Translations under genes and position numbers: made by a program | Assembly: GCF_040954835.1 (NCBI RefSeq) | Contig: NC_090723.1 | Coordinates: 4,660,001-4,724,000 of the forward strand | Origin: Lepisosteus oculatus | Lineage: Eukaryota; Chordata; Actinopteri; Semionotiformes; Lepisosteidae | Direction of reading: 5' to 3' | Length of the DNA: 64,000 nt | Notes under the pieces: generated by a model | Told to the model about the DNA's origin: nothing | The model's input: the letters and a program-made list of their open reading frames with translations, nothing else | Databases searched by the model: none | Shown: piece after piece, positions 23,092 through 36,036 of the stretch | Numbering within the stretch: the stretch's first letter is position 1 | How the letters are laid out: each line of letters opens with the position of its first letter

Positions 23092-24689
23092 AATCCACCA
23101 CTAACTTTATAACATGGAGGCAAGCAAAACAAATAGCAAACAACCGCCTTTACTGTATACAGTATGAAGCTCGCAGGCTGCTCCTAGATGTCTTTTCCTG
23201 TGCTTGAGGATGCGTGTGGATCATAAAGTTCCTTCTGGAGGCATTGAGCTGAAAGCAGCACTGGAGAGACAACAACCCCTTCTTCTCATCTCAGAGTTGT
23301 TTAGTCTTCCAGTTTTATCACAAGGTTTTGTGTGTCTAAATATTTTCAGAATAACAACATTCCTAGTCCTGCACTACAGACATTCCCATTGCGGATTTGA
23401 GATGCATCTCCGTTTCCCAGGGGAGCCATCCAATCTGATCCCAAGAAAGACCACAGATGTGTGGTCTCACATTACATAACAAGGGAACATCATTGTCGTT
23501 TTGTCTTCTGCTGTGGCTTTGCATTGCTCTTCAGGGCTCTGCACAGGTGGACAAAGCATATGTGTAAAACTGAGAACATTGGGAACTTCTTGTGGTGCGA
23601 AATGTAAATGCAGTAGGTAATCAGGAGTTATTGATATTTAGAAAAAGGATCAATAGCACATGCTTATATGTATCTGTCTGGAAACTGAAGTTTAAAGAAA
23701 AAAACAAGATGTTAGTTCCAACCAAGCCAGGAAAGCTGGACTGAAAACAGATGTAGATCTAAACAGCAATTACAAGAAGTGGACAGGGTGGTGCAGAGAA
23801 CTCTGCCAGTGTGTCCATCTAATGTTTTATAAATGCAGTTGGTAGAGAACCTGTTCTTGAGGTCTTACATTCACCAAAGGCCTATTGCCCCAAGATGAGT
23901 AATGATCACCAATGTCCTCTGAGGAAGCAGGGTCTGACCTACTCCTATTCCCATCAGCAGCTACCTACGCACCGTTCATAATCTAATGAATCTGGCTAAA
24001 GGAGACTTTGCAATTTTTTCATGGCCTTATCGACTGATGAATTAAATGCAAGCACAGACATCATGAATGCCCACCTATTTTTCCCCTCAGCATTGTGCTA
24101 ACAGCAATGCGTTTTTTTTTTTTTTTAAAGGTGCTCAGATCCTTTCGAAATTGTGGCTGTTATGTTGCGGCGCACGGGAACGAGAACATTAAGCTCCTTG
24201 AGTGTGAAAAGCTATGTGCGTCACGAAGGCTCGAGGAACAAAAGCTCCCCCATAGCCTTCAGCTGGTTCACAGCATAAGGCGTCCAGAGCTCAATTTGTG
24301 AACAAGAACAAACAACTGTGTTGCATTTGGAAAGGTGGGCTTCAGTGACTATATGCACTGATGAATGTCACGGTACCCACAGGTGTTACAGCTTCGCTTA
24401 CATGGGCAGACAAACGGAATATTTCAAGGTCTAAAGAAGCAGGAAAAAAGCCTTTTAACTCTGCGAGAGACAAGTTTTGAGACGCAGGGTTCTAGCTACA
24501 CATTTTTGCCATAGAAATAATTTGGACACTTTGAATACAGTGTCATTGCAACGCCTACAGAGTAGTAACCTTCACAGAACCGCATTGAGCTTAAACCGTG
24601 GCCGAAGGCAAAAACATTAATGTTCTGCAAATGAGGAAATACCTTTGGGGATCTCTGGCTTTTTATTGTGTCTTTATTTTCAGATGGTA

Positions 24690-24830
24690 TAGTTGCATGG
24701 CTGTTAGTGCTTCTGCCTCCCTGGGTCCAATTCTAGGTTGAGGCTCAATCTGTGTAGAGCTTGTATGTTCTCTTTGCACCATGGTGAAATGTCCTCTGGT
24801 CTAGCTTCCACCCATCCTCAAAAGCCAGCC
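24690..24830 (+). repeat. Old, diverged tRNA-like SINE fragment
   Basis: The order gttgcatggctgttagtgct, gggtccaattctaggttgag, gcttgtatgttctctttgca and cctctggtc follows the head and body of the common SINE in this window, with many substitutions and small gaps. Only the promoter-like half is present. Confidence 0.55.
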
Positions 24831-26284
24831 AGATGAAAGGGCATGTCTAAATGGTGCCTACGAGTGTGTGTGCCCAGCTGGGATTGGTATCCTCCTAGGT
24901 TTAATCCTACCTTGAACCAGGCTTGGGACAGACTTAGTGCGAACCTCTGTAGGACAAAGAGGACAAGCGGATTGCTGTAGTGAGAGACAGACAAGGTGAG
25001 AACATTATCAGGACATTCAGCAAGGCAACACAATACACCATAAAAGCCAGAATAAGGACAAAACAGAATAAGGCATCAGTCACTGCTCAATCGCGCTACA
25101 GTTCCACATCGCTTTTCAATCCAACAACTTGCAAACTGTGTTCAGACCTAACTGATTTCTTTAACAGTGCAATTCTGACCAAATCAGTACTTCAAATAAC
25201 AGAAGCAAGAACAAAGGATCATAAAGGCAGTAGGCTCATACATAGCACAATATTTACATCAAATATTCTTCTAATTTGATGTATTTTGTACCTTTTCATC
25301 TACTTAGTGATTCTCTGTTGTAGTTTCCTGCTTAGAGTCATGCTCCTCTTAAATAAGGAACGGCATCCTTGGGGTTTCCTGTGAATTAAAAGAAGTGAAC
25401 TGGGAAAGTAGTAAAGAGTTGTAGGTAACTGAGCGAGTATCACTAACTTGTTTTCACCTCCCACATGCCTCTGTAATTGTCTTCTGCTGTTGTTCCGGAT
25501 GTTTTCAGACGAAACCACAACTTGAAACACAGCAGGAAGACAGTATAGAGCCCTACTGCATTCAGACAAACACACTGACACCTGAAGGAATGATCTATTT
25601 TTCTACTTCTATTACTTGTGCTATAGAAATACCAGATTTCCGCATAGCACACAATTAAGATACGAGACAAATCCAAGCTTGTTCCATTTGAGCATGGTGT
25701 TGTGGCTTGCAGAACATATCACTGAGCCAAGGTTATTAATGTCAATGCAGCACAACTGCACAAAGAAATGACATAAGCTAAGCCTTCACAAGACCTATTG
25801 TAAACAGGCATTCACTTTAAAGAGCGCTCACTTTTCTAAAATAACCATTAGCAATTTGTTTTCCTGCATCCTTGTAGAAAATAAAAGCATGGGGGCTCAC
25901 AGAGCACCTGGAAATCATGATACAATGCTCCATTATATATAAATGGCAATGCGGGGGCTACTGCTGACGACAAATTCATACAAATCCAACAAAAGCATTA
26001 CTCCAGCAAATCACATCTGCAGAAGAGGCTCTTGAAAGCAAAATGAAAGGAAGGTTATTGTGTGCTCTATGAGTTAAAATGTTCTACCAGTTCTTTGCAA
26101 AGAGTCCCATTTAAATGAAATAAAATAAAAAAACACACTGACCTGCCATGATGATTTTATTTTTTAATATTATTACAAAGACCTTCTGATAAAGCAGCAA
26201 TCCTATCATTTTAATTTAGGATTGTGAAGTTGCAGAAAAAAAAAAGACTATCAGAAATACCTGTTGTTGGGTTTCCAGTTATTT

Positions 26285-26465
26285 GCAATTTATCTGGCTG
26301 ACACTTTTAACCAGAGGTAGATTGGCATCCTCATTCAGGGCATTTTGCACGACCAATTCAAGTGAAGGATCTTGGTCAAGGTACAACAGCAGCATCTCAC
26401 CTGGGATTCAAACCCAGCACCTTTGAGTTAGAAGTCCAGAATCCTGACCACTGCTCCAAAGAATG
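26285..26465 (-). repeat. tRNA-derived SINE-like repeat
   Basis: On the plus strand it starts atttatctggctgacacttt and ends ctgaccactgctcca, with gggattcaaacccagcacct between. The reverse complement of the last piece, GGTTTGAATCCC, is a good B box, so the element reads on the minus strand. It differs from the common SINE of the window and has no second clear copy here. Confidence 0.6.
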
Positions 26466-27280
26466 CAACATCACACTGTACACTTCAGACAGGTCCTGTA
26501 ATTCCGACTTTACAGCCTCAACCTTGGCACTGTCATTCACAGACTGACACCAGGGCTCTCTCTCACAACTAAACAAATGCCTTACACTGTTAAATTACGA
26601 CTTTAGCAGTTAAGGCGAACGGATCACTTCGAGAAATAAAAGTGTGTGCCATATGTGGACCTTTACACCCTATTTTGCAGGTATTACCCTCCTGAGCAAT
26701 GACTGATTTGCGGGTTAGGACAGATTATGCATGCAGTTGACCATTAGCCTACCCCCTGTCTGAGCTCATGCAGCAAAAACACTCCAGCCCAAGTGCAAAA
26801 AGGACTGTGGGATTCTGGAACCATTTATTATTGTTACACTCGTGGAAACAGAGGACTAACCACAGATCCAAGTTTTAAGGATCACAATAATAAATCTCTT
26901 GAAGGAACAATGGTTTAAATATGTGAAAATTAAGCTATATTTGATCCCTAAGTTAAGGCATAAGGAGAAAAAGATCATTATTATATACATTATATACAGG
27001 AATTGGGCCATCTGGGTCTGTATTCTCCTAGTCTGAGACATATTCCAGTAAAGAAACACATACTTTTGTGCTACTATTACAAATCAAGGAAGGATTTAGG
27101 TTATTCCTTCCCTTGTATTTCACATTTACAGTGTATGCTTAAAGAGATATTAGCAATTACAGGCAGATTCTTCACAGGAGGCCTAGTTCCCCAGTACTAC
27201 TGAGAAAACCATCATCACTGACCTGCAAAAGCCGGTAGCCCCACCAAGTGTCAAAAACTGGAATTGGAAATGCTGTTATC

Positions 27281-27872
27281 AAAGGGGAACTGCAGTCCCA
27301 ATTTCTCAGACCGTAACAAAATAAATTAATTGACGGCATAGCAAAATTTCACCAATTCTGAACTAAGCACAAAATTGTGAACTTTGTGAAAGCACGGTGT
27401 GGTCAACATGTCACAATTCCCCGTTTTTGCCACGGGAGAGACCGAGAGTTCACGAGAATTGTGCAAGATGTAGCCCTTCCTGCTCACTAGTCACGGTGAT
27501 GACTAATGTACTGCAATGTGTGAGCAAATAGGTACAGGTTGTGCAGCAGACATTTCACTGCAGAAATGTTCCAACATAATCTGCATGCAGAGTTAACAAA
27601 TAAGTAGTATTTGTCCGTAAAACCATCTCAAAGTTGAGAGAAATATTTTCTTGGATTAAAAGAAATGTATGCTTGTTTACAATGTAATAAAGCCTTTTCA
27701 CAAGTTTTGTTGCCTCATTCTGAATGATAATATGAATCTGCACATACCTGGAAATTTAGTCTATTTTGTGATGTAAATTGGAGGTTTTACTTTCATTGCG
27801 GTTTGAAATGCATCATCAATGCCATTTCTTTCTAACACCCAAAATATAAAAATAGCCTTGCAGCTCCCCTTT
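27281..27872. mobile_element. Non-autonomous DNA transposon (MITE-like), 592 bp
   Basis: The two ends are inverted copies: AAAGGGGAACTGCA on the left and, reverse complemented, AAAGGGGAGCTGCA on the right, one mismatch in 14. The interior is AT-rich with no coding potential. No matching direct repeats of the flanks were seen (left tgttatc, right aacctca), so the superfamily is open. Confidence 0.55.
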
Positions 27873-28561
27873 AACCTCAGCAGCATGCAGACTCTGGATT
27901 GGAGTTTCCAAAACTATTTCTCAAGACAGACTCTTAAAGACACAGATACAGCTCATTATTAGCAGGTGCTTGAAACTGGCTCATTAGACCTTTAATATGG
28001 AACAATAGTCCTCATCTGCATGAACAAATGTCTAGATGGCTTTCATCTTGTTATAAGGCCATGGGCATTGTGCAACTGTCTATCCACGGGTTATTAAACA
28101 TCAGCAGCAAAAATGATGGTTCTCCTAACTGCTAAGACGATGCCTTATTTCACATCTCAAATTCAAGGCACTTGGAAGCAAGCCTGATAACGTACTATAA
28201 AGTATGAAAATTGTGCAATCTTGCCCATAATATTGAAACAAAGCCAAAAACATTTTTTTTAACCTAGAACATTAAGATATTGGTAGTTCCTAAACAGCCT
28301 TTTCAATGTTCTTTTTTCATGTTGCACTTTCTTTTAAAACAATTTATAGACCTGAAGAAACACGAGAGAGGTGAGGTCCCCACTGATAAATCCTCCAAGA
28401 ATTAAACGAACAAAAAAATAACCCTCTCTTTTGGAAAAATGGCAATTTCCTGATGTGCTGCAGCTGTAACTGAGAATCCTGACCCTTCCTCCGGTTACCA
28501 GAGAGCAAAAGGAGATCTCTGAGGATTTTTTAACTCTTTGCACCTGAGAAAAACACCAGGC

Positions 28562-28567
28562 TTTATT
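28562..28567 (-). terminator. Candidate NAGLU poly(A) signal
   Basis: An AATAAA on the minus strand about 380 bases past the NAGLU stop codon. It is the first clear signal in the right orientation. Confidence 0.4.
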
Positions 28568-28942
28568 CTGCTACTGACAAGACAGCCCATCCAAAAGTTC
28601 CTATCAGCTGAAGGGCCTTACTCAGATAGAGAGGTTGAACTGATCGTGTCAGTTTCAGCACAATCTAAAACGACTTACATGTGATACGCCCCCCCAAAAA
28701 ATTTCATATTCTATAAAAATACAACAGTCCATAAAAGGAAAAAAATGGATTTCAGCTATGGCCTTTATAATTTAGTGTTTAAAAGGTACAGAGGAGTAGA
28801 AGGGCCACATTGTCAAAACTAAATATATCAAAAGCTGCCAATAAGTGACACCATTGACAAGCCTCTAACACAGTTGCTTAGTGCCCTTCGGTGGGGAGCA
28901 GCTGGGTTACTCTACAAAAAGGAGTTTCCTCACTGTGCTTCC

Positions 28943-31900
28943 TCAAACACGATGAAGGCCTCCTGCCGAAAATCCGCTGGCTTCCTGCAGTTTCTTCATG
29001 GCCTGTGGGTAGTACTTGAGGAAGATCCTGCTGGCGATCTCGTAAGTGTCCCCTACGGGGGTGGAGGGGTACTCCCTCCGGCTGCGCACGAAGTCCTGCT
29101 CCACCTGAAAGACGGCCCGGTTGAACGTCTCCTGTTTGAAGGGCCGCCCCCTGTCCAGGCATTCCACCAGGGCGGCGACAAAGAGCCCCCAGCGCCGGGC
29201 GTAGTAGTCGGCCACCAGCCCGCCCCACTCCTTGCTGGCGTAGTCCAGGATGTTTCCGGCGGGGCCCCACAGCGTCAGCTGGTTCCTGCTGTTGAACTCG
29301 TACAGCCGAGCCTCCTCGTCGCCCAGGGCCAGAGACCTGGCGCGTTCCAGCCAGGCGCCCAGGAGGAAGTGGCTCTCGCTGGACAGCAGCCGGTCCAGCT
29401 CGGGGAGGAGGTCGTACACCAGGACCCCCCCGGCGGTCAGCAGCTCCTGCAGCTGCTGGCCCTGGAAAGCCCTCCTGACCTCCTGGTAGAACTCGGTCAC
29501 CAGGAGCTGCAGGGCTTGGCGGGTGACGTCCACCAGGTCGTGCCTGAAGGTCTCCACGGCCATCAGCGGCTCGGCCGCGGCCTGCAGCAGCCTCCAGGCC
29601 TCGTACAGGTCCCGGGGGTCGTACCACAGGTCGGCGGCCATGCGCAGGGAGGGCCGGTGCACCAGCGGGCTGCGGTTGTGATTCTTGTAGCCCGGCAGGG
29701 TGCAGTTGTAGACGCTCCGGAAGAGGAGCCTCCACGCGGCGGGGAGATTCTGGTGGCTGCTGCCGTAGCGCCGCGCCGCGTAGAGGGAGACCCACTTGTC
29801 CAGGCGGACCGGCTCCCGGCGCCAGGCCAGCTCGCTCATCAGCTCGTACACCACGGCGTTCTGCTCGATGCCCTCGGGGGCCAGCCCCACCCCCACCAGG
29901 GTGGAGTTGGGGTAGCGGCGGGCCTCGAACGGCCCCCGGTTTATGCTGTCCACCGTCCCGAAGAGCCCGCTGTTCCCCCCGAAGTTGTGCAGCATGCACC
30001 AGATGAAGGGCTGCCCGTAGAAGGACTGGGTGAAGGAGTACGCCGGCACGGACTCAGCAAACAGGTCCAGGACAACCATCCTGCCGAGGGGCACGCCGCG
30101 CAGCAGAGCCCGCACCTGGGCCGGCTGCCAGAACGCGGCGTCGTGGACGAACAGCCAGCCCTGCATCAGCCAGATCGCCTGGGGGTCAACTAGGGGGGGC
30201 AGGAGGGAAGGAAGAGAGGAGAGGGAATCAGGCTCCCATCGCGAGCCGGAGGGCCGGCGGGGGTGGCGAGGAGCCGCCAGCAGGGCGGCGACAGGCCAGC
30301 CCTGACTTTTCACATTTCGACTGGGGTTAAGGGGGGGCTACAGGCCCTCGGGCACGGCGCTGTCCCAGAGCTGTGCAGTAGGATGCTTTTGCAGCCGTAG
30401 TTAGTTCAGGAGTTAGAGACAGGCCTCGAGTGAGGAGATCAATACAGAGAGCACTCGCAGGGGGCTGTTTTCCACTCTCACCTGGCCGTGCGGAGGGGCC
30501 AGTTAGAAAACCTCTGTGATGAGCCAAAGAGCAGCAGCCCTGACAGCAGGGGGAGGGGGGCTTGGGGGGCTGCGTGGGCAAAGAATGCTGGGATGGAAAG
30601 TCAAAATGCCCTTATTTACACCCAGGGGAGCCAGTGATTGGCAGAAGCTGAGGTCTGTATCTGTCCCACACCTTGGTTAGAAATTGTATTTAGCATGTTG
30701 AACAGTACTTTGACATTTCACACATACAGCATAAATGTCTAGTTTGCCCATAATATTCTGATATTAAGGTGTAAATCTCAGTCTACTCCAAGTGCTGCTA
30801 GATGTGTGCCATTGTACGTATTGTGCTACAGGTGCATTCCAGCTCACCCAATCAGCCTGTAACCTTCCTTATTAAAAGGTGGTGTTGCACATCCAATTTT
30901 CATGTGGAAATGTGCCTAGCCATTTTCTGCTTGGTGTTATGCAATCCGTATAACATATCTATGACACCTGAAGAAGGCTCCACAGCCTAAACATTGTGTT
31001 TTTTTTTTCTTCTTTTTCCAGCATGGAACAAAAACGTATTACTTGTTTCTCTTATATCCTAGGGGATGAAACAAGTAAGGAATGGTAACGTCCAGTAAGA
31101 TATAACTGCCAATTTCTGGGTGAAAAGCTATTGTCACAGTTAGGCCATGAATTGGGGGACTAGCTCACCTGCTGTCATGGAGGTGAAGACCGCCTGGCTG
31201 ACCGCGGACAGGTACGTGGGATCGGACGAGGAGGGGGTCATTTCGTTGAAGGTGTCCGTGTTGTAGATGTGGTCGCTGCCGAACTGCTTGAGCAGCTGGG
31301 ACAGGAAGAGGGCCCCGATGCGCTGAAAGAGGGGGTCCCGTGGGTCCAGAACGTAGGCGCAGGAGTAGCTGCAGTTGAAGTGGCTCCAGGGACTGAGCTT
31401 GGTCACGTTAGCCTGGGGGAAAATCCTACGAGTATGGACAACGATCATTTATCACATACATCCTCTCTTCCCTACAGTCGGACCTAGCCATCCTCCAACA
31501 TCCAGGAGTGACTGGTGTCAGCTGACGTAAGAAATGGCGACACCAACCTTACAAAACAGGGCTGCGGAGAATGTGCTTTCAAAATGTTTCTGACTTGCGG
31601 CTGCTGAGGTTTTCCCGTATGAAGGTTTTCCTTGGGCTTTCCCCAGGACTTGTGAAACTCGTTTCTGATCAGCTGGTTACAGATCAGCAGAGTCAGATAC
31701 AGGAAATGTAACAAAATCAGCATGTGCTTTAATTCAGCTGCACCAGCACCAGTCCATCTGGTGCCAATGAGGAAAGGCAGCTAAATTTATCACACCAGAA
31801 TTGAGTCAGAACAATTATTAGGTACTTTCCAAGACCTAGAGAACTCAGTGATCCCAAGCTAATCAAGGCACAAGTGTAACAAAGCCGTATCTGATACAGA

Positions 31901-34900
31901 GTTCTTTACCAACTTACTTGGGGATGTGAGGGTTAAGGTGTTCTGGCACTGCAAACTAAGCTGTGGCAATCAAGAAAAAATAACTCTATATATAAGGACT
32001 GCTCCTCATTATCTTGATTGGGGACACTCCTGTCTGTCCTCCAAGCCCATCTGCACCCTGTGGGTGACAGGGTCTTCTCCTGCTACGCCCCAGAGCTCAA
32101 CAAGAATATCAGAGAGTCACCTTCCCTGAGCTCTTGCAAATCCAGACTCAAACCCTTCGTTTGCCAGCCCCTGTGCGTTCTGTAACTGTGTAAGCCTGCC
32201 GTCTCCACTCATGGTGTATTTTTTTCATTCCGCAAAGCACGTTGATGAGCCACCCTTAAAGGCGCTATATAAAATGAAGATGATAATAATCATCATAATA
32301 ATAGGGGATCCTGGAACCCTGCTGTAGTGGCACTTGAGCTCTTTACCTGGTAATGGCTTCAGGAACATTTCCAGAAAAAGCAGGCAGGACAGGGATCATG
32401 CCCAGAGATCTCATTCGGTCCAGGATTCTATACTGCATGTGAACATTGTGGGTGGGAGAAAAAAGAGAGAGAATCATACTGCTGTTGCAGTCTCTTTTCT
32501 TAAAAGACGAGAAAGTGGAGAAACAGGCGGATGAAGCCGTGTGCTGCGCCGCACCTGGAGGTAGAGCTGTTTCAGGTGCCAGGACTGGGGCAGCGGGCCG
32601 CCCCAGCGGAACAGGTTGCCCATGCGGTTCCAGGCCAGGAAGGCAGGGCCCGTGAAGAAGCTGTCGATCTCACTCCGATTCAGGCCCAGCGACAAGTACA
32701 CCTGAGCACAGGGGAGAGGACGAGGCGTGAGACACATGGTTAGCCATTCCTGGCCGCCTGGTGTCAATTACCAACAGACTTTCGGAGCATTCACACTTGC
32801 AACGCAATACCAGTCTCCTTTTCACCTACTCTTCACGCTAAGAGTGAAGGAAAATAAATGTTTGTCCTGATGTATCCAGATTCAGATCTAGATTTGGGCA
32901 CTGAATGGCAACTGAAGTCACATTCAGAGTGTAAAAACTCAATGCAATCTCTATTTTTTCAACAATGTTTTTGCCTTTGGCGTGATTAACAAGCCACCTC
33001 TACGAACGACTGGACTACATTCTAGTGGATATACCTGACTCGATTTACAAATGCTGTTGTCTTTGTCTCTTCTCTATTTAATGACTGATGTTGACTTGTG
33101 TGCCTGCCTCAGAGTCAGAGTTGTCAAGAATCAGATTCAGGCCTGTGCTCTTAGGAAAGAAAAATCACTAGGTGCTCATGTGTTTGGAAGCACTGCAAGC
33201 AGGATAATGAAGCTCTCCAGTCTTCTGCCCACTGAGTACGGACTGGACTGTCGGGGCTTGGCAGCTCACCTCTTGCCAAACTGCTTCCTGCCCAACAAAT
33301 GCCAAGGGCAGATTGATGCCATTCAGTGCCATCCAGTCGATCTCCTGCTCCCAGCGTGCCCAGTCCCACCACACCATGGAGTAACTCTGAGTGCACACAT
33401 TCTGGTAATACCGGAACCTGCCAAGAGGAATCACAGGGGATTAAACTGAGACGTCTACAGCGGGGGTCCCTGTAGGATCACGCACACACCTCCTGGTTTG
33501 TGTCCCAACCAAGCTCTCAGTTACCCCATCGATTCCCTCACTGAGTTAATTAAAGCATCGATTTAAACTGGTTGACTGACTTCAGCTCTTAAACGTGTTT
33601 GTAGATGCCTTTTATAAGCCACAAAAGCACACCGTTTTGAGAAGAAAACAATAAACCTTATTCCATTCATGCAACTTGTTAGTTGCATGAAGCCTGGCTG
33701 TAATGCAAACCTGCAAGCAAATTGGGCTCCAGGACCAGAATCTGGATCCCCTGTTCTGCAGGGTTGGCACACAGTGTATCCACAATGTCAGGGAGGAATG
33801 TCTGGATTTCATGCCCTAAACAGGCTGTCGTGGCTTTCTGTCTGTAGGTATTGGACAGGCTCTCAAACAATATCTGTGTTGTTGGTTCGTATATGCAACA
33901 TCGGTGTATTCTCCTTACTTTTGTATACAGCAAAATAGTTGCATCTTTGAAGGTGATGTTATCCTCAGGCTTATTATACTATTAATGAAGTCTTGTTTGC
34001 AAGGGTTGTCTAAAATGTACTTGAACAGGCACATGCGCAATACCAGAGACATTCCACAGGAAGACTGCAATTAGCTAAGGCTTCCCATGAGTTGCACTGC
34101 CCAACATTACCAGAGAAAGAAACTATGCCACTTGCAGTGGAAGAATGGTGAGGAGGCAACACAAAGAGAGATGGTTTTCTCGCACAACACTTTAGTGGAA
34201 TTAACTTTAATCAACACAAACCAGCACATGTCAGAACCAGTGGGCATGAACTACCTCAGCATGTGATAGCTTCGGAGTTTCTGCTCTGCTCATTCCACAG
34301 CGCAACCGAGGCGTCAAGCTTTAGCGTGAAAGTTGCAGAGTCAGTAATACTACAATAATCACTGTTGCAGTTACATAAGAATGCCCAGCGAGGCCCTGCT
34401 TTCTCAAGGGAAATAACACAGTAGATCACCTGTCCTCTGACAAAGAGCTGCCAGTCACGCAGTGGGGGCTGTTGACTAACTGGTCACTATGCACGTGGCC
34501 TAGCTGGTGCCAACTGCAGCACCTCTAACGAGCTGCTGCTAATTGGACATGGCTTCAATGCTGCCGCCCCCGAATGACGCCACAGGGGAAGAGTCCCCCT
34601 GGTGAACAACTGTGGTTCTATGAACAAAAAAAAAGCTGCCAGTTGTGTCCCAGTTTCAGGGGGCTTTTGGCCTGGGTCTCAAAAACCAAGCTCTGCCCAG
34701 CCAGAAACGTCTAGCTATCGTAGTTTCTGGACCCCAACATGCCAATAGAAAGATTTCCTTTCGCATCACGCCAAAGAGGTGTGAGGATCAAAGACCTCTC
34801 CAAACTGATCGTTAGTTTCGCGCCCGACGGCCACAATCACACTGATCCCTCCCCCTGCGTCCTCACACAGGGGTTTCTGAACTCCTAGCGCACAAAGACA

Positions 34901-35705
34901 CCCCAAACCAAAACTGTCCCTTCTCTCAACTTCAGTCCTCTTTCAATCCTCTCTGTTCATTTGCAGATTTTGGCTTTCCACAGGTCTCCTGTTCTCCCTC
35001 CGTTTGGACACTCATTCTCTGTCTTCTGTTCTCCTACGCTTTACTTCCCCCCCGGAAGAAGGCTCCACAGCCGAAAAGTTGTTGCTTCTTTTCTTTTCCT
35101 CTTAGCACGGAATAAACCTTCACCTGCCACTGTCGATCCACAGGTTTATCAGGTACGGAGATAATGCAGTGTGATGCACATTACTGAGCTGAGCTGGATC
35201 CCGATCGAAAGCGCGCACTGAAACTTAACTGAAAGCGCAGTTAAAGGGTCCGGCTCGTACCTGAGCCAGGTAGGACGCACCTGTGCGGGCTGCTGATTCT
35301 CAGGACGCCGGTGATCGGGGGCAGCGGAGACGGGACGTTCAGCTGTCTGCCTGTCCAGGAGACGTGACAATTGCAGAAGTACTTCAGATATGTGTACACC
35401 CCAGCAGCCGCGGCCACCCCGGTGCTCCCCACCACCGCGATCTTGTCCCCTTTCGCAGACCAGAGCTCGCAGGCGTCCGGGCTGCCGTTGGCCTGCGCTA
35501 GAGACCGGTTGACGGACACGATGAAGTCGCCAGCCCTCTGCCCGATCAGCCGCGTCAGGAGGTCGCCTACAGCTCTAGCCTGCGTGTCGTCACTCGCCTG
35601 TGGCTTGAGATGCGCCAGGGTGTCAAACTCCCGCTGCGCCGAAAGCACGGCGGAAAATGATACAAGCATGATGATGGCAAAACGGGTTAAGCTCTCGTGG
35701 GGCAT
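28943..35705 (-). CDS. naglu: Lysosomal alpha-N-acetylglucosaminidase
   Basis: Glycoside hydrolase family 89 enzyme that removes terminal N-acetylglucosamine from heparan sulfate in lysosomes; loss in human causes Sanfilippo syndrome B. Six exons in order of transcription: 35705-35281, 33417-33270, 32701-32555, 32432-32347, 31425-31169, 30189-28943. GT/AG sites and phases agree, giving 769 aa (human 743). Residues about 10-23 ([14 protein letters not shown]) form a signal peptide core. Conserved blocks include [43 protein letters not shown] and [12 protein letters not shown]. Glu330 in TDTFNEM and Glu460 in APEG are 130 residues apart, exactly as the human catalytic pair Glu316 and Glu446. 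Glycosylation sequons such as NRS, NVT and NCS are present. An in-frame ATG ten codons upstream (35735) is possible, but the chosen start puts the signal peptide near the N-terminus. The last exon is very GC-rich. Confidence 0.97.
30965..31040 (+). repeat. Retroelement 3' tail, copy 1 ('gaagaaggctccacagcc')
   Basis: The text acctgaagaaggctccacag, then cctaaacattgtg, a T-rich tract and cagcatggaac matches a second copy at 35045-35135. The form (gaagaaggct...gaaac...T-tract...ggaataaacc) is that of a dispersed fish retroelement tail; the family is not assigned. It lies in the NAGLU intron between the last two exons, antisense to the gene. Confidence 0.6.
31990..32312 (+). repeat. L2-type LINE 3' end in NAGLU intron
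   Basis: The plus strand encodes [14 protein letters not shown] and then [14 protein letters not shown], a decayed match to the RxFSxxAPxLWNSLP...SLSSFKSRLKTHLF block at the C-terminus of L2/CR1-type reverse transcriptases. A 3' UTR follows with the hallmark aggcgctatataaaatgaag and a short ATA-rich tail. It is antisense to NAGLU and ends about 35 bases from the donor of the 32432-32347 exon. Confidence 0.8.
35045..35135 (+). repeat. Retroelement 3' tail, copy 2
   Basis: It reads ccggaagaaggctccacagc, cgaaaagttgttgcttcttt and acggaataaaccttcacctg. It matches the copy at 30965-31040 and keeps the complete tail. It lies in NAGLU intron 1. Confidence 0.65.
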
Positions 35706-35819
35706 TGTGTCATGTGCGGTACAGTGCGACCCCAAGGCAGAAGCCTAGATGGCTCTTAACCCGTGATGCCCTACTCTCAGCTGCTCTTTCCAAACTCCGA
35801 GGAACAGGAAGCGCACAGA

Positions 35820-35960
35820 ACCTTCGTTTCGGAGACCAATCAGCGCACAGCCCGGCCGTGAAGACACCACCGCACAGCCAATCACGGCGGAGAGTGCTTG
35901 TGACGCCACTGACTACAGACGCGGGGAGTGAGCTGATCACATGGCGCTCTGTTGTGGACT
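35820..35960 (-). promoter_or_regulatory. NAGLU promoter with two CCAAT boxes and E-boxes
   Basis: Two NF-Y-type CCAAT boxes stand at 35836-35840 (gaccaatcag) and 35878-35882 (agccaatcac), 42 bases apart, about 130-180 bases upstream of the start codon. A TGACG half-site is at about 35900 and a CATGTGATC E-box (minus strand) at about 35936-35944. Another E-box, TCATGTG, is at 35710-35716 next to the start codon. There is no TATA box, as usual for a housekeeping lysosomal gene. Confidence 0.6.
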
Positions 35961-36005
35961 GTGAGGAGTTGTAAAAACTCTGTCACCAGATTTACGATGC
36001 TTTAA

Positions 36006-36036
36006 ATATATATAATATATATAATATATATATTTT
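36006..36036. repeat. AT-rich (TATA)n-type simple repeat
   Basis: Runs of atataatatatataatatat form a short low-complexity tract just upstream of the NAGLU promoter. Confidence 0.85.

Larger units (their letters stand above)
23092..28942. other. Intergenic DNA between HSD17B1 and NAGLU
   Basis: This 5.8-kb stretch holds the HSD17B1 5' flank and the NAGLU 3' flank. A minus-strand TTATAAAG lies only about 15-20 bases upstream of the HSD17B1 start codon, too near to be a simple TATA box. A perfect 12-base palindrome ACTGTATACAGT is at about 23152-23163. For NAGLU a minus-strand AATAAA is at 28562-28567. Three repeats are listed separately. No other coding exon was recognised. Confidence 0.6.

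Noticed and set aside
28874-30193. A 439-codon plus-strand open frame and a 373-codon minus-strand frame over the last NAGLU exon
   Set aside because: Both are shadows of the GC-rich exon in other frames. The true frame matches NAGLU along its length; the shadows are low-complexity and match nothing.
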